Source of the DNA: Lachnospiraceae bacterium
Lineage (GTDB): Bacteria; Bacillota; Clostridia; Lachnospirales; Lachnospiraceae
Assembly: GCA_021771755.1 (NCBI GenBank)
Contig: JAETOL010000001.1
Location: forward strand, 1-64,000
Length of the DNA stretch: 64,000 nucleotides
Reading direction: 5' to 3'
Shown piece after piece: positions 42,848 to 53,688 of the stretch. How positions within the stretch are numbered: the stretch's first letter is position 1; every line of letters begins with the position of its first letter. Both the position numbers and the translations under genes were made by a program. A model generated the notes under the pieces. That model was not told the DNA's origin and made no database searches. It was given only the letters and a program-made list of their open reading frames with translations.

Positions 42848-43766
42848 ATTATATACCGCTCAGGAGGTAGCAGACCGACTGAAAATCAAAAAAACAACCG
42901 TCTATGAGCTGATCAAACGAGGCGAACTGGAATCTTCCAAAATCGGCAAACAGCTGAGGATCAGCGAAGAACAGCTTTCCCGGTATCTTCATGAAGGAAG
43001 CTCCTCTCAGCAGGACATCTCCTCTCATTTTTCTGATGTTCCTCCGGAAAGCTCCCTTCTAAAACGGGACTACCTTCTTTATTCCAACGGACTTATCATC
43101 AGTGGACAGGCATCCTCGGCTCTGGAATATCTGATCAGACAGATGGCTGTGCATCCTTCCGGTCTTCCAGTGCTGCACTCCCATCTGAATACTTACAACG
43201 GACTTTATTCTCTTTACTTTAAAAAAGTCCACGCCACCACCGCCGGGATCCTTCCCGAGCAGATAGAAATGCTTCTTCCAGGGACTTCCGCTGCTGCAGT
43301 TATCCTTTACGAGTATGATCTTGGATTTTATGTACAGAAAGGAAATCCTCGAAAAATCCTTTCGATCTGTGATCTGACTCATCCGGATATAATTCTTGCC
43401 AACAGAGAAAAAGGCAGTACAGGAAGAATGTATCTGGATATCCTTCTGAAAGAGGCACAGATTTCTCCAAACAAGATCAAAGGTTACCAGAAAGAACACG
43501 TATCTGATCTTTCTACTGCAAATGCTGTAATCAATGGACAGGCAGATACTGCCTTCGGAGCAGGTTCCATTGCATTTCAGCTGACAGATCTGGACTTTGT
43601 ACCAATAAAAAAGATTCCGATGCTTCTTGTTATGGAAAGAGATTCCATGGAAAAACCCGGTTTTGCTGCGTTAACTGAAATCGTACGTTCCAGGGAATTT
43701 AAAACCGTCTTGGATCTTCAACTGGGATGCAATTCCGACCGTACAGGAGAAATCATATATATATGA
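42840..43766 (+). CDS. HTH plus binding-protein-like regulator (molybdate sensor type)
   Basis: This 308-residue one-component regulator has an N-terminal MerR/excisionase-type helix-turn-helix (YTAQEVADRLKIKKTTVYELIKRGELESSKIG). A domain of about 210 residues of the PBP-like superfamily follows (PGTSAAAVILYEYDLGFYVQKGNP, NREKGSTGRMYLDILL, NAVINGQADTAFGAGS). ATG 42840 overlaps the mop stop by 8 bp (a TTG at 42837 is less likely). With no ModE in view, it is a good candidate for the sensor that controls modABC, its PBP domain binding molybdate or molybdopterin. This function is inferred from synteny. Confidence 0.85.
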   Translation: MNKLYTAQEVADRLKIKKTTVYELIKRGELESSKIGKQLRISEEQLSRYLHEGSSSQQDISSHFSDVPPESSLLKRDYLLYSNGLIISGQASSALEYLIRQMAVHPSGLPVLHSHLNTYNGLYSLYFKKVHATTAGILPEQIEMLLPGTSAAAVILYEYDLGFYVQKGNPRKILSICDLTHPDIILANREKGSTGRMYLDILLKEAQISPNKIKGYQKEHVSDLSTANAVINGQADTAFGAGSIAFQLTDLDFVPIKKIPMLLVMERDSMEKPGFAALTEIVRSREFKTVLDLQLGCNSDRTGEIIYI

Positions 43767-43780
43767 CTCCTTTCAGCAAA

Positions 43781-43840
43781 AAAAGTTCGTATGCTCTATG
43801 TATCATTTTTACGATCACATAAACATACGAACTTTTATTA
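43781..43840. terminator. Bidirectional terminator between regulator and lipoprotein genes
   Basis: AAAAGTTCGTATG (43781-43793) pairs with CATACGAACTTTT (43824-43836), with further pairing TATGT/ACATA inside, and T/A-rich ends on both strands. Confidence 0.75.
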
Positions 43841-43860
43841 AACCTTAATTTTTATGATTC

Positions 43861-44802
43861 TTATTCTGCAGTATCGTAATAGCCATCATCACTTCCGCCG
43901 CCGGCATCTACCATACTGTCACTTCCGCCGTCGTCGTAATTTCCGTCATCATAGCTTCCGTCATCGCCGCTTCCATCATCTGTGCTTCCATCATCCGCGC
44001 TTCCGTCATCGCCACTTCCGTCATTACCACTTCCGTCATCTGTATTTCCGCTGTCACTGTTTCCGCTGTCACCACTTCCACTATCAGAGTTTCCACTATC
44101 AGAACTTCCATCATCAGAGCTTCCACTATCATAGCTTCCGTCGTCCGAACTTCCGCTATTATAACTTTCATCATCAGAGTCATCTTCTTCTGAATAGTCA
44201 TCCGTTGTTCCTGTCTGCTGAGAATTCTCTTTTGTATCTTTCTCTTTTTTGTCAGACAGACTCATATAGCGAAGATACGCTGTCGAAGTTTCCTGGTCAT
44301 AAGTCAGTACGGCCTTTTCCATATCCGCCAACTCTATACTGTATATTTCAAAAATATCTCCGTCAGCTGTTACAATCTTCATATCATAAAGGAACTTACT
44401 GTCCTCATCTGCCAGATCCGACTCATTTCCCATGATATCTTCTTCCGGTGTATAAAACAGCTGTATCTGTTCTGATTTCTTTATAGAAGTTTCCGTGGGA
44501 ATCAGGTTTTCTCCCCAATCATCACTGCCGGATACCATCAAATAGAACTCTCTGATCCTTGTACCCAGATTATTCGTCAGATATACATACTTTGACTTTG
44601 AATTTTTCTCTCCGATCGAACGTGGTGCCGGTGTTGATGTAGGAGCCGGCGTTGCCGTTGCCGGAACTGCAGTAGGTGCTGCTGTAGGCGCCGCAGTAGG
44701 TGCTGCCGGTTTCGGCTCCGTCTCAGATGACTTTCCACAGCCAGAAAAAGTCAAAGCCACTGCTGTACTTACTGTCAATAACATTTTCATAGAATTTTTC
44801 AC
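43861..44802 (-). CDS. Ser-Asp-Gly-rich surface lipoprotein
   Basis: This roughly 310-residue lipoprotein has a signal peptide with lipobox FSGC. A Pro/Ala/Thr linker follows (TAAPTAAPTAVPATATPAPT), then a folded part of about 130 residues with no recognised family (KYVYLTNNLGTRIREFYLMV, SIELADMEKAVL). The C-terminal 110 residues are almost only Ser, Asp, Gly and Asn in DDGS/SDSG units. The tail is probably an extended wall-spanning or calcium-binding stalk. The GTG at 44802 or the ATG at 44790 may be the start. No partner is seen; it is monocistronic. Confidence 0.8.
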   Translation of the reverse strand: MKNSMKMLLTVSTAVALTFSGCGKSSETEPKPAAPTAAPTAAPTAVPATATPAPTSTPAPRSIGEKNSKSKYVYLTNNLGTRIREFYLMVSGSDDWGENLIPTETSIKKSEQIQLFYTPEEDIMGNESDLADEDSKFLYDMKIVTADGDIFEIYSIELADMEKAVLTYDQETSTAYLRYMSLSDKKEKDTKENSQQTGTTDDYSEEDDSDDESYNSGSSDDGSYDSGSSDDGSSDSGNSDSGSGDSGNSDSGNTDDGSGNDGSGDDGSADDGSTDDGSGDDGSYDDGNYDDGGSDSMVDAGGGSDDGYYDTAE

Positions 44803-44851
44803 GTTAATTCAACCTGCCTTTCCGAACCTGCCATCACAGGCTCCCTTAAAA

Positions 44852-46393
<1,542 letters not shown>

Positions 46394-46428
46394 TCAGCCT
46401 GTTTTTCCCCCGAAAAACATTTTTATTT

Positions 46429-47331
46429 TTATGCCAAAAGATTTTTTCCGAAGAAGTATCCCAGCACCAGAATGCCAAGTACGATCCTATACCATCCAAA
46501 TGCTTTGAAATCATGCTTCTTGATATATCCCATAAGAAATTTGATTGTCAGTATCGATACGATAAATGCAACTACCATCCCCGTAACCAGGATCATAACC
46601 TCACTTGCAGTAAATACAAATCCAAATTTCACCAGTTTCAGAAGGCTTGCGCCAAACATTACCGGAATTGCCAGGAAAAACGTAAATTCTGCCGCAACTG
46701 TTCTGGATGTTCCCACCAGGATACCTCCAATAATGGTAGATCCCGATCTGGAAGTTCCCGGAATCACTGAAAGAACCTGGAACACTCCAATCAGAAAAGC
46801 AGTTTTAAAGCTCATATCCTGAAGTGATCTGCAGACAGGACGTCTTTTTTTGTTATAATTTTCAATAAAAATAAAGATTACACCATAAACGATCAACGCA
46901 ATGGCCACCACTACATAGTTATTAAACTTCTCTTCTATTATATCATTAAAGGGCAGGGCGATCACAATGGTCGGAATACAGGCAACCAGAATCTTAAACC
47001 AGAGAATCCATTTATCCTTGTCACAGAACTTTTCTACAAAAGTCATAAGCCCTCGTACTGCAGCCGGCTGCTTTGCAATAGCCATCCGTGCTCTTTTAGA
47101 AACAGGACGGATATAAAAAGGCCACAGCTTATTCCAGTAAAGTACCACAACAGCAAGTATCGCTCCCAGCTGTATGACTACCAGGAAAAATTTCTTAAAC
47201 TCAGGTGAAACATTCAGCTTAATGAATTCGTCAACAAGTATCATATGTCCGGTACTGCTGATGGGAAGCCATTCTGTGATTCCCTCTACAATACCAAGGA
47301 ACACTGCTTTTAAAAATTCAATAATATTCAT
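46429..47331 (-). CDS. uppP: Undecaprenyl-diphosphatase UppP (BacA)
   Basis: This 300-residue integral membrane phosphatase recycles undecaprenyl diphosphate to the monophosphate carrier for wall and surface polymer synthesis, and gives bacitracin tolerance. Motif 1 is [21 protein letters not shown] and motif 2 is [13 protein letters not shown], both holding catalytic residues. Eight or so membrane helices fit the family. It is monocistronic, upstream of glpK in the same direction with 77 bp between them. Confidence 0.96.
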   Translation of the reverse strand: MNIIEFLKAVFLGIVEGITEWLPISSTGHMILVDEFIKLNVSPEFKKFFLVVIQLGAILAVVVLYWNKLWPFYIRPVSKRARMAIAKQPAAVRGLMTFVEKFCDKDKWILWFKILVACIPTIVIALPFNDIIEEKFNNYVVVAIALIVYGVIFIFIENYNKKRRPVCRSLQDMSFKTAFLIGVFQVLSVIPGTSRSGSTIIGGILVGTSRTVAAEFTFFLAIPVMFGASLLKLVKFGFVFTASEVMILVTGMVVAFIVSILTIKFLMGYIKKHDFKAFGWYRIVLGILVLGYFFGKNLLA

Positions 47332-47423
47332 TTTTATTTCCTTTCTTTCTTTAGACTACCATAAGTATATTACAAATTTACTTTTCCGTAAAGAACAAAG
47401 GATACAAGTCCGATTTTAATATA

Positions 47424-47463
47424 TAAAAACCGGAGGAGCTGCTTTTCCTGCAATTCCCCCGGT
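47424..47463 (-). terminator. carAB terminator
   Basis: On the minus strand ACCGGGGGA pairs with TCCTCCGGT, with TGC/GCA near the apex, followed by TTTTTATATA, 8 bp after the carB stop. Confidence 0.78.
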
Positions 47464-47470
47464 AACTTAT

Positions 47471-50400
47471 TTATCTATTATCAATCGTAGCAATATCGAT
47501 CAGGCTCAGATGATTCAGATCTGTATTTTCCAGACTGGTTACCAGAGCTTCTGCTGTATCCAGACTGGTCAGTACGTTGACTCCTGTCTCAATTGCATTT
47601 CTGCGGATCACAAATCCGTCTTTCTGATGTTCCACACCCTGAGGCGGAGTATCAATGATCACATCAATCTTATGACCAAGAATCAGGTCCATAAGGTTCG
47701 GCGCCGGCTGCTCCAGCTTATTGGTACGGATTGCCTTAATGCCGTTTTCTTTCAGGACTTTTGCCGTTCCTCTGGTAGCATAGATACGATAGCCCAGAGC
47801 CTCGAATCTTCTTGCGATCGGAACAACCTCCTGATGATCCTCTTCTTTTACTGTGATGATCATATTGCGGTGCTTCGGAAGCTTGATTCCTGCACCGATA
47901 AATGCCTTATAAAGAGCCTCGTTAAAGGTTTCTGCAATACCAAGACACTCACCTGTAGATTTCATTTCCGGTCCAAGACTGATGTCTGCACCGCGGATCT
48001 TCTCAAAGGAGAACACCGGCATCTTGATGGCAATGTGTTTTGCTTCCGGCTGAAGTCCCGGTTCATAGCCCATGTCTTTCAGTTTGTAGCCCAGAATCAC
48101 TTTCGTTGCCAGCGGAACGATCGGAATACCGGTTACTTTGCTGATATAAGGAACCGTACGGCTGGAACGGGGATTCACCTCGATCACATACACTTCCTCG
48201 CCGCAGACGATAAACTGGATGTTGATCATTCCCACTACATGAAGCGCTTTTGCCAGACGGCGTGTATATTCTGCAATCGTTTCTTTTGCTTTTTCACTGA
48301 TGGTCTGCGCCGGATATACAGAAATACTGTCACCGGAATGGATACCTGCACGCTCAATATGCTCCATGATACCAGGAATCAGGATATCCTCTCCATCACA
48401 TACCGCATCTACTTCGATCTCTTTGCCCATGAGATATTTATCTACCAGGATCGGATGATCCTGTGCAATCTGGTTGATGATTCCGATATATTCTTCCACA
48501 TCCTCATCACTGACTGCGATCCGCATACCCTGACCGCCAAGAACATAGGACGGACGTACCAGAACCGGATAACCCAGTCTGTTGGCAACTTCTTTTGCCT
48601 CTTCTGCTGTGAATACGGTATCTCCCTTTGGACGCGGGATCTGACACTGTTCCAGAATACCATCAAAGAGCTCGCGGTCCTCTGCAGCATCTACATTTTC
48701 TGCAGATGTTCCAAGGATCTTAACACCCATTTTCATCAGTGCTTCCGTCAGCTTAATGGCTGTCTGACCACCGAACTGCACTACAGCGCCGTCCGGTTTT
48801 TCAATACGAACGATGTTTTCTACATCCTCCGGAGTCAGAGGCTCAAAATACAGTTTATCTGCAATGTCAAAATCTGTACTTACCGTCTCCGGGTTGTTGT
48901 TGATAATAATGGTTTCATAACCCTCTTTTTCAAATGCCCAGGTGCAGTGTACAGAGCAGAAGTCGAACTCGATACCCTGACCGATACGGATCGGGCCGGA
49001 ACCAAGAACAAGAACTTTTTTCTTATCCGGTGTGGCAACTGCTTCATTCTCTGTCTCCGGTCCACCGTAAACAGAATAATAATAAGGAGTTGCCGCTGCA
49101 AACTCTGCTGCACAGGTATCTACCATCTTATAAGCAGCACGAATATTATAACCCTCGCGGAGAGCCTTGATCTCTGCCTCGGTTCTTCCGCAGAGATTAC
49201 CGATCACATAATCCGGGAATTCCAGACGTTTTGCCTCAAGAAGAAGTTCCCCGGTAAGAGGCTGGGTTTTCAGTGCCTGCTCCATTTCTACAAGGATTGC
49301 GATCTTATCAATAAACCAGCGGTCGATCTTTGTGATACGATGGATATATTCTTTGGAAATATCTCTCCGGATCGCTTCTGCGATCTTCCAGATACGACGG
49401 TCATCTACAACAGCAAGTTCCTTGATCAGTTCATCCTCATCCAGTCCTGTAAAATCATAAGACATCAGGCTGTCCACATGCTGCTCCAGAGAACGGATTG
49501 CTTTCATCAGGGCACCCTCAAAGTTATGGCAGATGCTCATAACCTCTCCGGTCGCTTTCATCTGTGTGGTAAGAGTTCTCTTTGCTGTGATAAATTTATC
49601 AAATGGAAGACGCGGGATCTTTACTACGCAGTAATCCAGCATCGGCTCAAAGCTTGCATAGGTCTTTCCGGTAATCGCATTTGGAATCTCATCCAGAGTA
49701 TAACCCAGAGCGATCTTGGCAGCAACCTTGGCAATGGGATATCCGGTAGCTTTACTTGCCAGCGCAGAAGAACGGCTGACACGGGGATTTACCTCGATTA
49801 CACAGTATTCAAAGCTTTCCGGATGAAGCGCATACTGCACGTTACATCCGCCTGTGATGCCCAGCTCTGTAATGATGTTCAAGGCCGAAGTACGGAGCAT
49901 CTGGTATTCCTTGTCTCCAAGTGTCTGAGACGGGGCAACTACAATGGAGTCACCTGTATGCACACCCACCGGGTCAATATTTTCCATGTTGCAGACCGTG
50001 ATGCAGTTTCCTGCACTGTCGCGCATTACCTCATACTCAATTTCTTTCCAGCCTGCAATACAGCGTTCTACCAGAACCTCTCCTACACGGGAAAGACGGA
50101 GACCATTTTCCAGGATTTCTCTCAGTTCATATTCATTGTTGGCGATACCGCCGCCGCTTCCTCCCAGTGTATAGGCAGGGCGAAGAACAACCGGATATCC
50201 AATGGTATTGGTAAATGCAAGACCGTCTTCTACGGTAGTCACCACCTTGGATGCAGCCACCGGCTCACCGATCTTTTCCATAGTATCTTTAAATTCCTGA
50301 CGGTCCTCCGCTTTTTTAATGGTCTCTGCGGTTGTACCGATCAGACGTACATTGTGTTCCTTCAGGAAACCTTTTTCCTCCAGCTCCATAGCAAGGTTCA

Positions 50401-50686
50401 GGCCTGCCTGACCGCCAAGTGTCGGAAGTACGCTGTCCGGTTTTTCTTTCAAAATCAGCTGTTCTACCACCTCTACTGTCAGAGGTTCAATATATACCTT
50501 ATCAGCAATGTCTTTGTCTGTCATGATCGTGGCCGGGTTGGAATTCAGAAGTACAACCTCCATGCCTTCCTCTTTCAGAGAACGGCAGGCCTGTGTACCT
50601 GCGTAATCGAACTCTGCCGCCTGACCGATGATGATCGGGCCGGAACCAATCACAAGAACTTTATGAATATCTTTATTTCTCGGCAT
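47471..50686 (-). CDS. carB: Carbamoyl-phosphate synthase large subunit
   Basis: This 1071-residue synthetase makes carbamoyl phosphate from bicarbonate, ammonia (channelled from CarA) and 2 ATP for pyrimidine and arginine synthesis. Two homologous ATP-grasp halves are visible: VLVIGSGPIIIGQAAEFDY at the start and VLVLGSGPIRIGQGIEFDF near residue 560, each with EVNPRxSRS/T. A C-terminal MGS-like allosteric domain (IYATRGTAKVLKENGI) follows. The ATG overlaps the carA stop by one base (TAATG). Confidence 0.98.
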   Translation of the reverse strand: MPRNKDIHKVLVIGSGPIIIGQAAEFDYAGTQACRSLKEEGMEVVLLNSNPATIMTDKDIADKVYIEPLTVEVVEQLILKEKPDSVLPTLGGQAGLNLAMELEEKGFLKEHNVRLIGTTAETIKKAEDRQEFKDTMEKIGEPVAASKVVTTVEDGLAFTNTIGYPVVLRPAYTLGGSGGGIANNEYELREILENGLRLSRVGEVLVERCIAGWKEIEYEVMRDSAGNCITVCNMENIDPVGVHTGDSIVVAPSQTLGDKEYQMLRTSALNIITELGITGGCNVQYALHPESFEYCVIEVNPRVSRSSALASKATGYPIAKVAAKIALGYTLDEIPNAITGKTYASFEPMLDYCVVKIPRLPFDKFITAKRTLTTQMKATGEVMSICHNFEGALMKAIRSLEQHVDSLMSYDFTGLDEDELIKELAVVDDRRIWKIAEAIRRDISKEYIHRITKIDRWFIDKIAILVEMEQALKTQPLTGELLLEAKRLEFPDYVIGNLCGRTEAEIKALREGYNIRAAYKMVDTCAAEFAAATPYYYSVYGGPETENEAVATPDKKKVLVLGSGPIRIGQGIEFDFCSVHCTWAFEKEGYETIIINNNPETVSTDFDIADKLYFEPLTPEDVENIVRIEKPDGAVVQFGGQTAIKLTEALMKMGVKILGTSAENVDAAEDRELFDGILEQCQIPRPKGDTVFTAEEAKEVANRLGYPVLVRPSYVLGGQGMRIAVSDEDVEEYIGIINQIAQDHPILVDKYLMGKEIEVDAVCDGEDILIPGIMEHIERAGIHSGDSISVYPAQTISEKAKETIAEYTRRLAKALHVVGMINIQFIVCGEEVYVIEVNPRSSRTVPYISKVTGIPIVPLATKVILGYKLKDMGYEPGLQPEAKHIAIKMPVFSFEKIRGADISLGPEMKSTGECLGIAETFNEALYKAFIGAGIKLPKHRNMIITVKEEDHQEVVPIARRFEALGYRIYATRGTAKVLKENGIKAIRTNKLEQPAPNLMDLILGHKIDVIIDTPPQGVEHQKDGFVIRRNAIETGVNVLTSLDTAEALVTSLENTDLNHLSLIDIATIDNR

Positions 50687-51762
50687 TATCTGTTTCCTCC
50701 CATCATTTCCATAAACCGGTCAAACAGGTAACTGGAATCCTGCGGTCCCGGGCAGGCTTCCGGATGGAACTGCACGGTAAAAATGTTTTTGCCCACATAA
50801 GCCATACCTTCATTGGTGCCATCGTTTACGTTGACAAAAGCAGGTTTCGCAATATTTCTTTTTTCCAGCTGTTCGGCATCTACTACATATCCATGGTTCT
50901 GAGAAGAAATATAAACTCTTCCGGTGGAAAGATCCTTCACCGGATGGTTTCCTCCTCTGTGTCCGTATTTCATCTTATGCGTATCTCCGCCTGTTGCAAG
51001 TGCCATAAGCTGATGCCCAAGGCAGATGGCAAAAATAGGTACGTCAGACTCATATAATTTACGGACTTCTTCTATAATGGAAGTGCAGTCCTTAGGATCC
51101 CCGGGGCCATTGCTGAGCATAATGCCGTCCGGCTGATCTTTCAGAATCTCCTCAGCAGGAGTCAGCGCCGGATACACGGTCACCTGACAGCCTCTTTCAT
51201 TCAGGGAACGGGCAATATTACGCTTTGCACCAAAATCCATCAAAGCCACTTTTGGGCCTTTTCCCGGAAGGACTTCTTTTTCACGGCAGGTAACCTTTTC
51301 GACTACCTTTCCGGTTGTATATGCTTTTAAATGGGGGATAATTGCATCTAAATCGTAGTTTTCGTCGACCGTGATCATACCATTCATGGTACCTTTTTCA
51401 CGAAGAATTTTTGTGAGCGCTCTTGTGTCGATGCCGGAAATTCCCGGAATATCATACTTTTCAAGAAAATGCTGAATAGTATCAACGCTTCTGAAGTTGC
51501 TTGGGATACGTGATAATTCGCGGACAATAAAGCCATCTATCCACGGCTTTCTGGACTCCTGATCCTCATAACAGATTCCATAGTTTCCAATCAGCGGATA
51601 AGTCATACACACAGCCTGTCCCGCATAGGAAGGATCAGTCATCACTTCCAGATATCCGGTCATAGACGTGTTAAAAACGATCTCACTGATTACTTCTCTT
51701 GCTGCACCAATACTGGTTCCTGTAAACACATGGCCGTCTTCTAATATCAGAAATGCTTTCAT
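50686..51762 (-). CDS. carA: Carbamoyl-phosphate synthase small subunit
   Basis: This 358-residue glutamine amidotransferase subunit hydrolyses glutamine to supply ammonia to CarB. The N-terminal CPSase_sm_chain domain (FNTSMTGYLEVMTDPSYAGQ) is followed by a class I GATase domain with nucleophile Cys in FAICLGHQL, LSNGPGDP, and the His-x-Glu of QFHPEACPGP. It is first in a two-gene operon. Its promoter lies 40 bp upstream, and no PyrR-type attenuator hairpins are seen in the short leader. Confidence 0.98.
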   Translation of the reverse strand: MKAFLILEDGHVFTGTSIGAAREVISEIVFNTSMTGYLEVMTDPSYAGQAVCMTYPLIGNYGICYEDQESRKPWIDGFIVRELSRIPSNFRSVDTIQHFLEKYDIPGISGIDTRALTKILREKGTMNGMITVDENYDLDAIIPHLKAYTTGKVVEKVTCREKEVLPGKGPKVALMDFGAKRNIARSLNERGCQVTVYPALTPAEEILKDQPDGIMLSNGPGDPKDCTSIIEEVRKLYESDVPIFAICLGHQLMALATGGDTHKMKYGHRGGNHPVKDLSTGRVYISSQNHGYVVDAEQLEKRNIAKPAFVNVNDGTNEGMAYVGKNIFTVQFHPEACPGPQDSSYLFDRFMEMMGGNR

Positions 51763-51801
51763 ACAATCTCCCTTTCTCTTGTTTTATCCTAAATCTTCAA
51801 G

Positions 51802-51830
51802 ATTGTATCACAACAGATTCTGTTTTTCAA
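51802..51830 (-). promoter_or_regulatory. carAB promoter
   Basis: Minus strand TTGAAA (51825-51830), 17-bp spacer, TACAAT (51802-51807). The leader to the carA ATG is only about 32 nt, too short for a classical pyrimidine attenuator. Confidence 0.72.
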
Positions 51831-51928
51831 CATATACTGACACTAAAAAAAATTATGTTTTGCTTAAAATAATTCTTATGGAATTTTCAGAAAATAACAA
51901 TCTCCTGTCTCACAAAACAGATTCTTCA

Positions 51929-51978
51929 AAAAGCAAGAACGGGAAGCCCTGTTAAAAGACTTCCCGTTCTTGTTTTTT
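51929..51978 (-). terminator. tRNA-Leu terminator (bidirectional)
   Basis: CAAGAACGGGAAG (51934-51946) and CTTCCCGTTCTTG (51960-51972) form a 13-bp perfect stem with T-tracts on both strands, 20 bp after the tRNA 3' end. Confidence 0.88.
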
Positions 51979-51991
51979 TGTAAAAAAATAA

Positions 51992-52075
51992 TGCAGGAGA
52001 TGGGACTTGAACCCACACGATCTTGCGACCACAGGCACCTGAAGCCTGCGCGTCTGCCAATTCCGCCACTCCTGC
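51992..52075 (-). tRNA. tRNA-Leu (anticodon CAG)
   Basis: This is an 84-nt class II tRNA. Acceptor stem GCAGGAG pairs with CTCCTGC plus discriminator A. The D-arm contains GGCGGAATTGGCAGACGC, the hallmark of tRNA-Leu. The anticodon stem CAGGC/GCCTG has loop TTCAGGT, giving anticodon CAG. A variable arm is followed by the T-arm with GGTTCAAGTCC. The 3' CCA is not encoded. It reads CUG codons. Confidence 0.96.
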
Positions 52076-52115
52076 ATTTCCTATTGACCAGCCGCTCTCT
52101 CGCGACTGCTTGATT

Positions 52116-52144
52116 ATAATACCGCATGTTAGAGCAAAAGTCAA
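52116..52144 (-). promoter_or_regulatory. tRNA-Leu promoter
   Basis: Minus strand TTGACT (52139-52144), 17 bp, TATTAT (52116-52121), about 41 bp before the tRNA 5' end. Confidence 0.7.
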
Positions 52145-52217
52145 TAGGATTTTTAAATTTTTTTCAAAAATTTGAATTTTTTTTATTTTACCTTATTTTC
52201 GGGTATTGAAAACACCA

Positions 52218-53573
52218 TTATACCGTAATCATACCCAGTGCTTCCATTACCGCAAAGATCAGGATTGCCACCAGACATACAGGTGCAATATACTTGATCA
52301 TGACAGAATAGAACTTCTTCATCTTAAATTTACCGTTTACTTCCACCTCTTCAATAAGAGTCCTGGGTTTGATCACATATCCAACAAAAATACAGGTACC
52401 AATCGCAGCGATCGGCATCAGCACACTGTTGCTGGTAAAGTCAAAGAAATCAAGAAGGCTCATTCCCAGAGGTTTGATGAAGCTCCAGATTCCAAATCCC
52501 AGAGAAACCGGAATTCCCAGAGCAAGAAGCCATGCATAAACAACTCCACAGGCTTTTTTTCTGCTGAATTTAAACTTATCTACCACGATAGAAACCAGAG
52601 TTTCTGTCAGGGAAATCGATGAAGTCAGTGCGGCAAATAATACCAGCAGGAAGAAAACAGCTCCTACCAGAGTGCCGAATTTCATGTTGTCAAATACCTT
52701 TGGAAGGGTAATAAACATCAGGCTCGGACCTTTGCCAAGAGCTTCTTCGCTTCCGCCGGAAAAGGCAAACACTGCCGGAATGATCATAAGACCTGCCATA
52801 AAAGCAATTCCCGTATCAAAAATCTCAATCTGACGGACAGATTTTTCCAGATTTGTCTCTTTTTTCATATAGGAACCATAGGTGATCATAATTCCCATGG
52901 CAAGAGACATAGAATAAAACAGCTGTCCCATGGCTGCCATCACCGTGGTTGCGCTGAATCTCGAAAAATCAGGAAGCAGATAATAACGAAGTCCTTCCAT
53001 TGCACCCGGCTGCATCAGGCTGAATGCAGAAATAAAAATCGTCATCACCACCAGAACCGGCATCATAAACTTACTTGCTTTCTCAATACCGCCTTCCACA
53101 CCAAGAAGCACCGCTACCATTCCAACTGTTACATAAATAACAAAGAAAATAACCGGAGCCGCCGGCTGTGCGATATAACCTGTAAAAAACTCGTCCGTAG
53201 CTGCACTGGATACCTGACCGGTAAGGAATACCACCAGATATTTCAGAACCCAGCCGCCGATCACACAGTAGTAAGGTGTGATGAGAAATGGGATCACACT
53301 GGACAGATAGCCCAGGGCTTTGAATCTTTTGTCCAGCGCGGAATATGCGCCTACGGCGCTCAGCCTTGTTTTTCGTCCAAGAGCGATTTCCGTGATCATA
53401 AGGGCAAATCCAAATGTAACCGCAAGTATCAGGTAAATCAGCAGAAAAATACCGCCTCCATGCTTTGCCGCAAGGTACGGAAACCTCCATAAGTTGCCAA
53501 GCCCTACTGCAGAGCCTGCTGCCGCCAGGACAAAGCCCAGCTTGTCAGTAAAACTTCCTCTCTTTTTTTCCAT
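52218..53573 (-). CDS. NSS-family sodium-dependent transporter
   Basis: This 451-residue LeuT-fold neurotransmitter:sodium symporter imports amino acids or related compounds with Na+. TM1 is seen in KLGFVLAAAGSAVGLGNLWRFPYLAAKHGGG (written here across the G-N-x-W-R-F-P motif), and TM6/8 features and about 11 to 12 helices fit bacterial members such as MhsT/TnaT. The substrate is not predictable by eye. It is monocistronic with its own promoter and GGAGAG before the ATG. Confidence 0.92.
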   Translation of the reverse strand: MEKKRGSFTDKLGFVLAAAGSAVGLGNLWRFPYLAAKHGGGIFLLIYLILAVTFGFALMITEIALGRKTRLSAVGAYSALDKRFKALGYLSSVIPFLITPYYCVIGGWVLKYLVVFLTGQVSSAATDEFFTGYIAQPAAPVIFFVIYVTVGMVAVLLGVEGGIEKASKFMMPVLVVMTIFISAFSLMQPGAMEGLRYYLLPDFSRFSATTVMAAMGQLFYSMSLAMGIMITYGSYMKKETNLEKSVRQIEIFDTGIAFMAGLMIIPAVFAFSGGSEEALGKGPSLMFITLPKVFDNMKFGTLVGAVFFLLVLFAALTSSISLTETLVSIVVDKFKFSRKKACGVVYAWLLALGIPVSLGFGIWSFIKPLGMSLLDFFDFTSNSVLMPIAAIGTCIFVGYVIKPRTLIEEVEVNGKFKMKKFYSVMIKYIAPVCLVAILIFAVMEALGMITV

Positions 53574-53608
53574 TGTCTTTCCTCTCTCCTCAAAATATAT
53601 GCCTTTCT

Positions 53609-53637
53609 ATCATACCTTGTCCCGTGAGGAAATGCAA
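53609..53637 (-). promoter_or_regulatory. Promoter of the NSS transporter
   Basis: Minus strand TTGCAT (53632-53637), 17-bp spacer, TATGAT (53609-53614), about 35 bp before the ATG. Confidence 0.65.
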
Positions 53638-53688
53638 TGCCATACTGAATAATTATTCAATTCCCAATAAGCAGCGCAGGTGAGCAGG

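Noticed and set aside
47510-50731. 1073-codon plus-strand open frame opposite carB
   Set aside because: It mirrors carB exactly, has no ribosome site and a Cys/Arg/His-rich composition typical of antisense frames; carB on the other strand is certain.
51763-51930. carA leader searched for a PyrR attenuator or riboswitch
   Set aside because: The leader is about 32 nt from a good promoter and shows no antiterminator/terminator pair.
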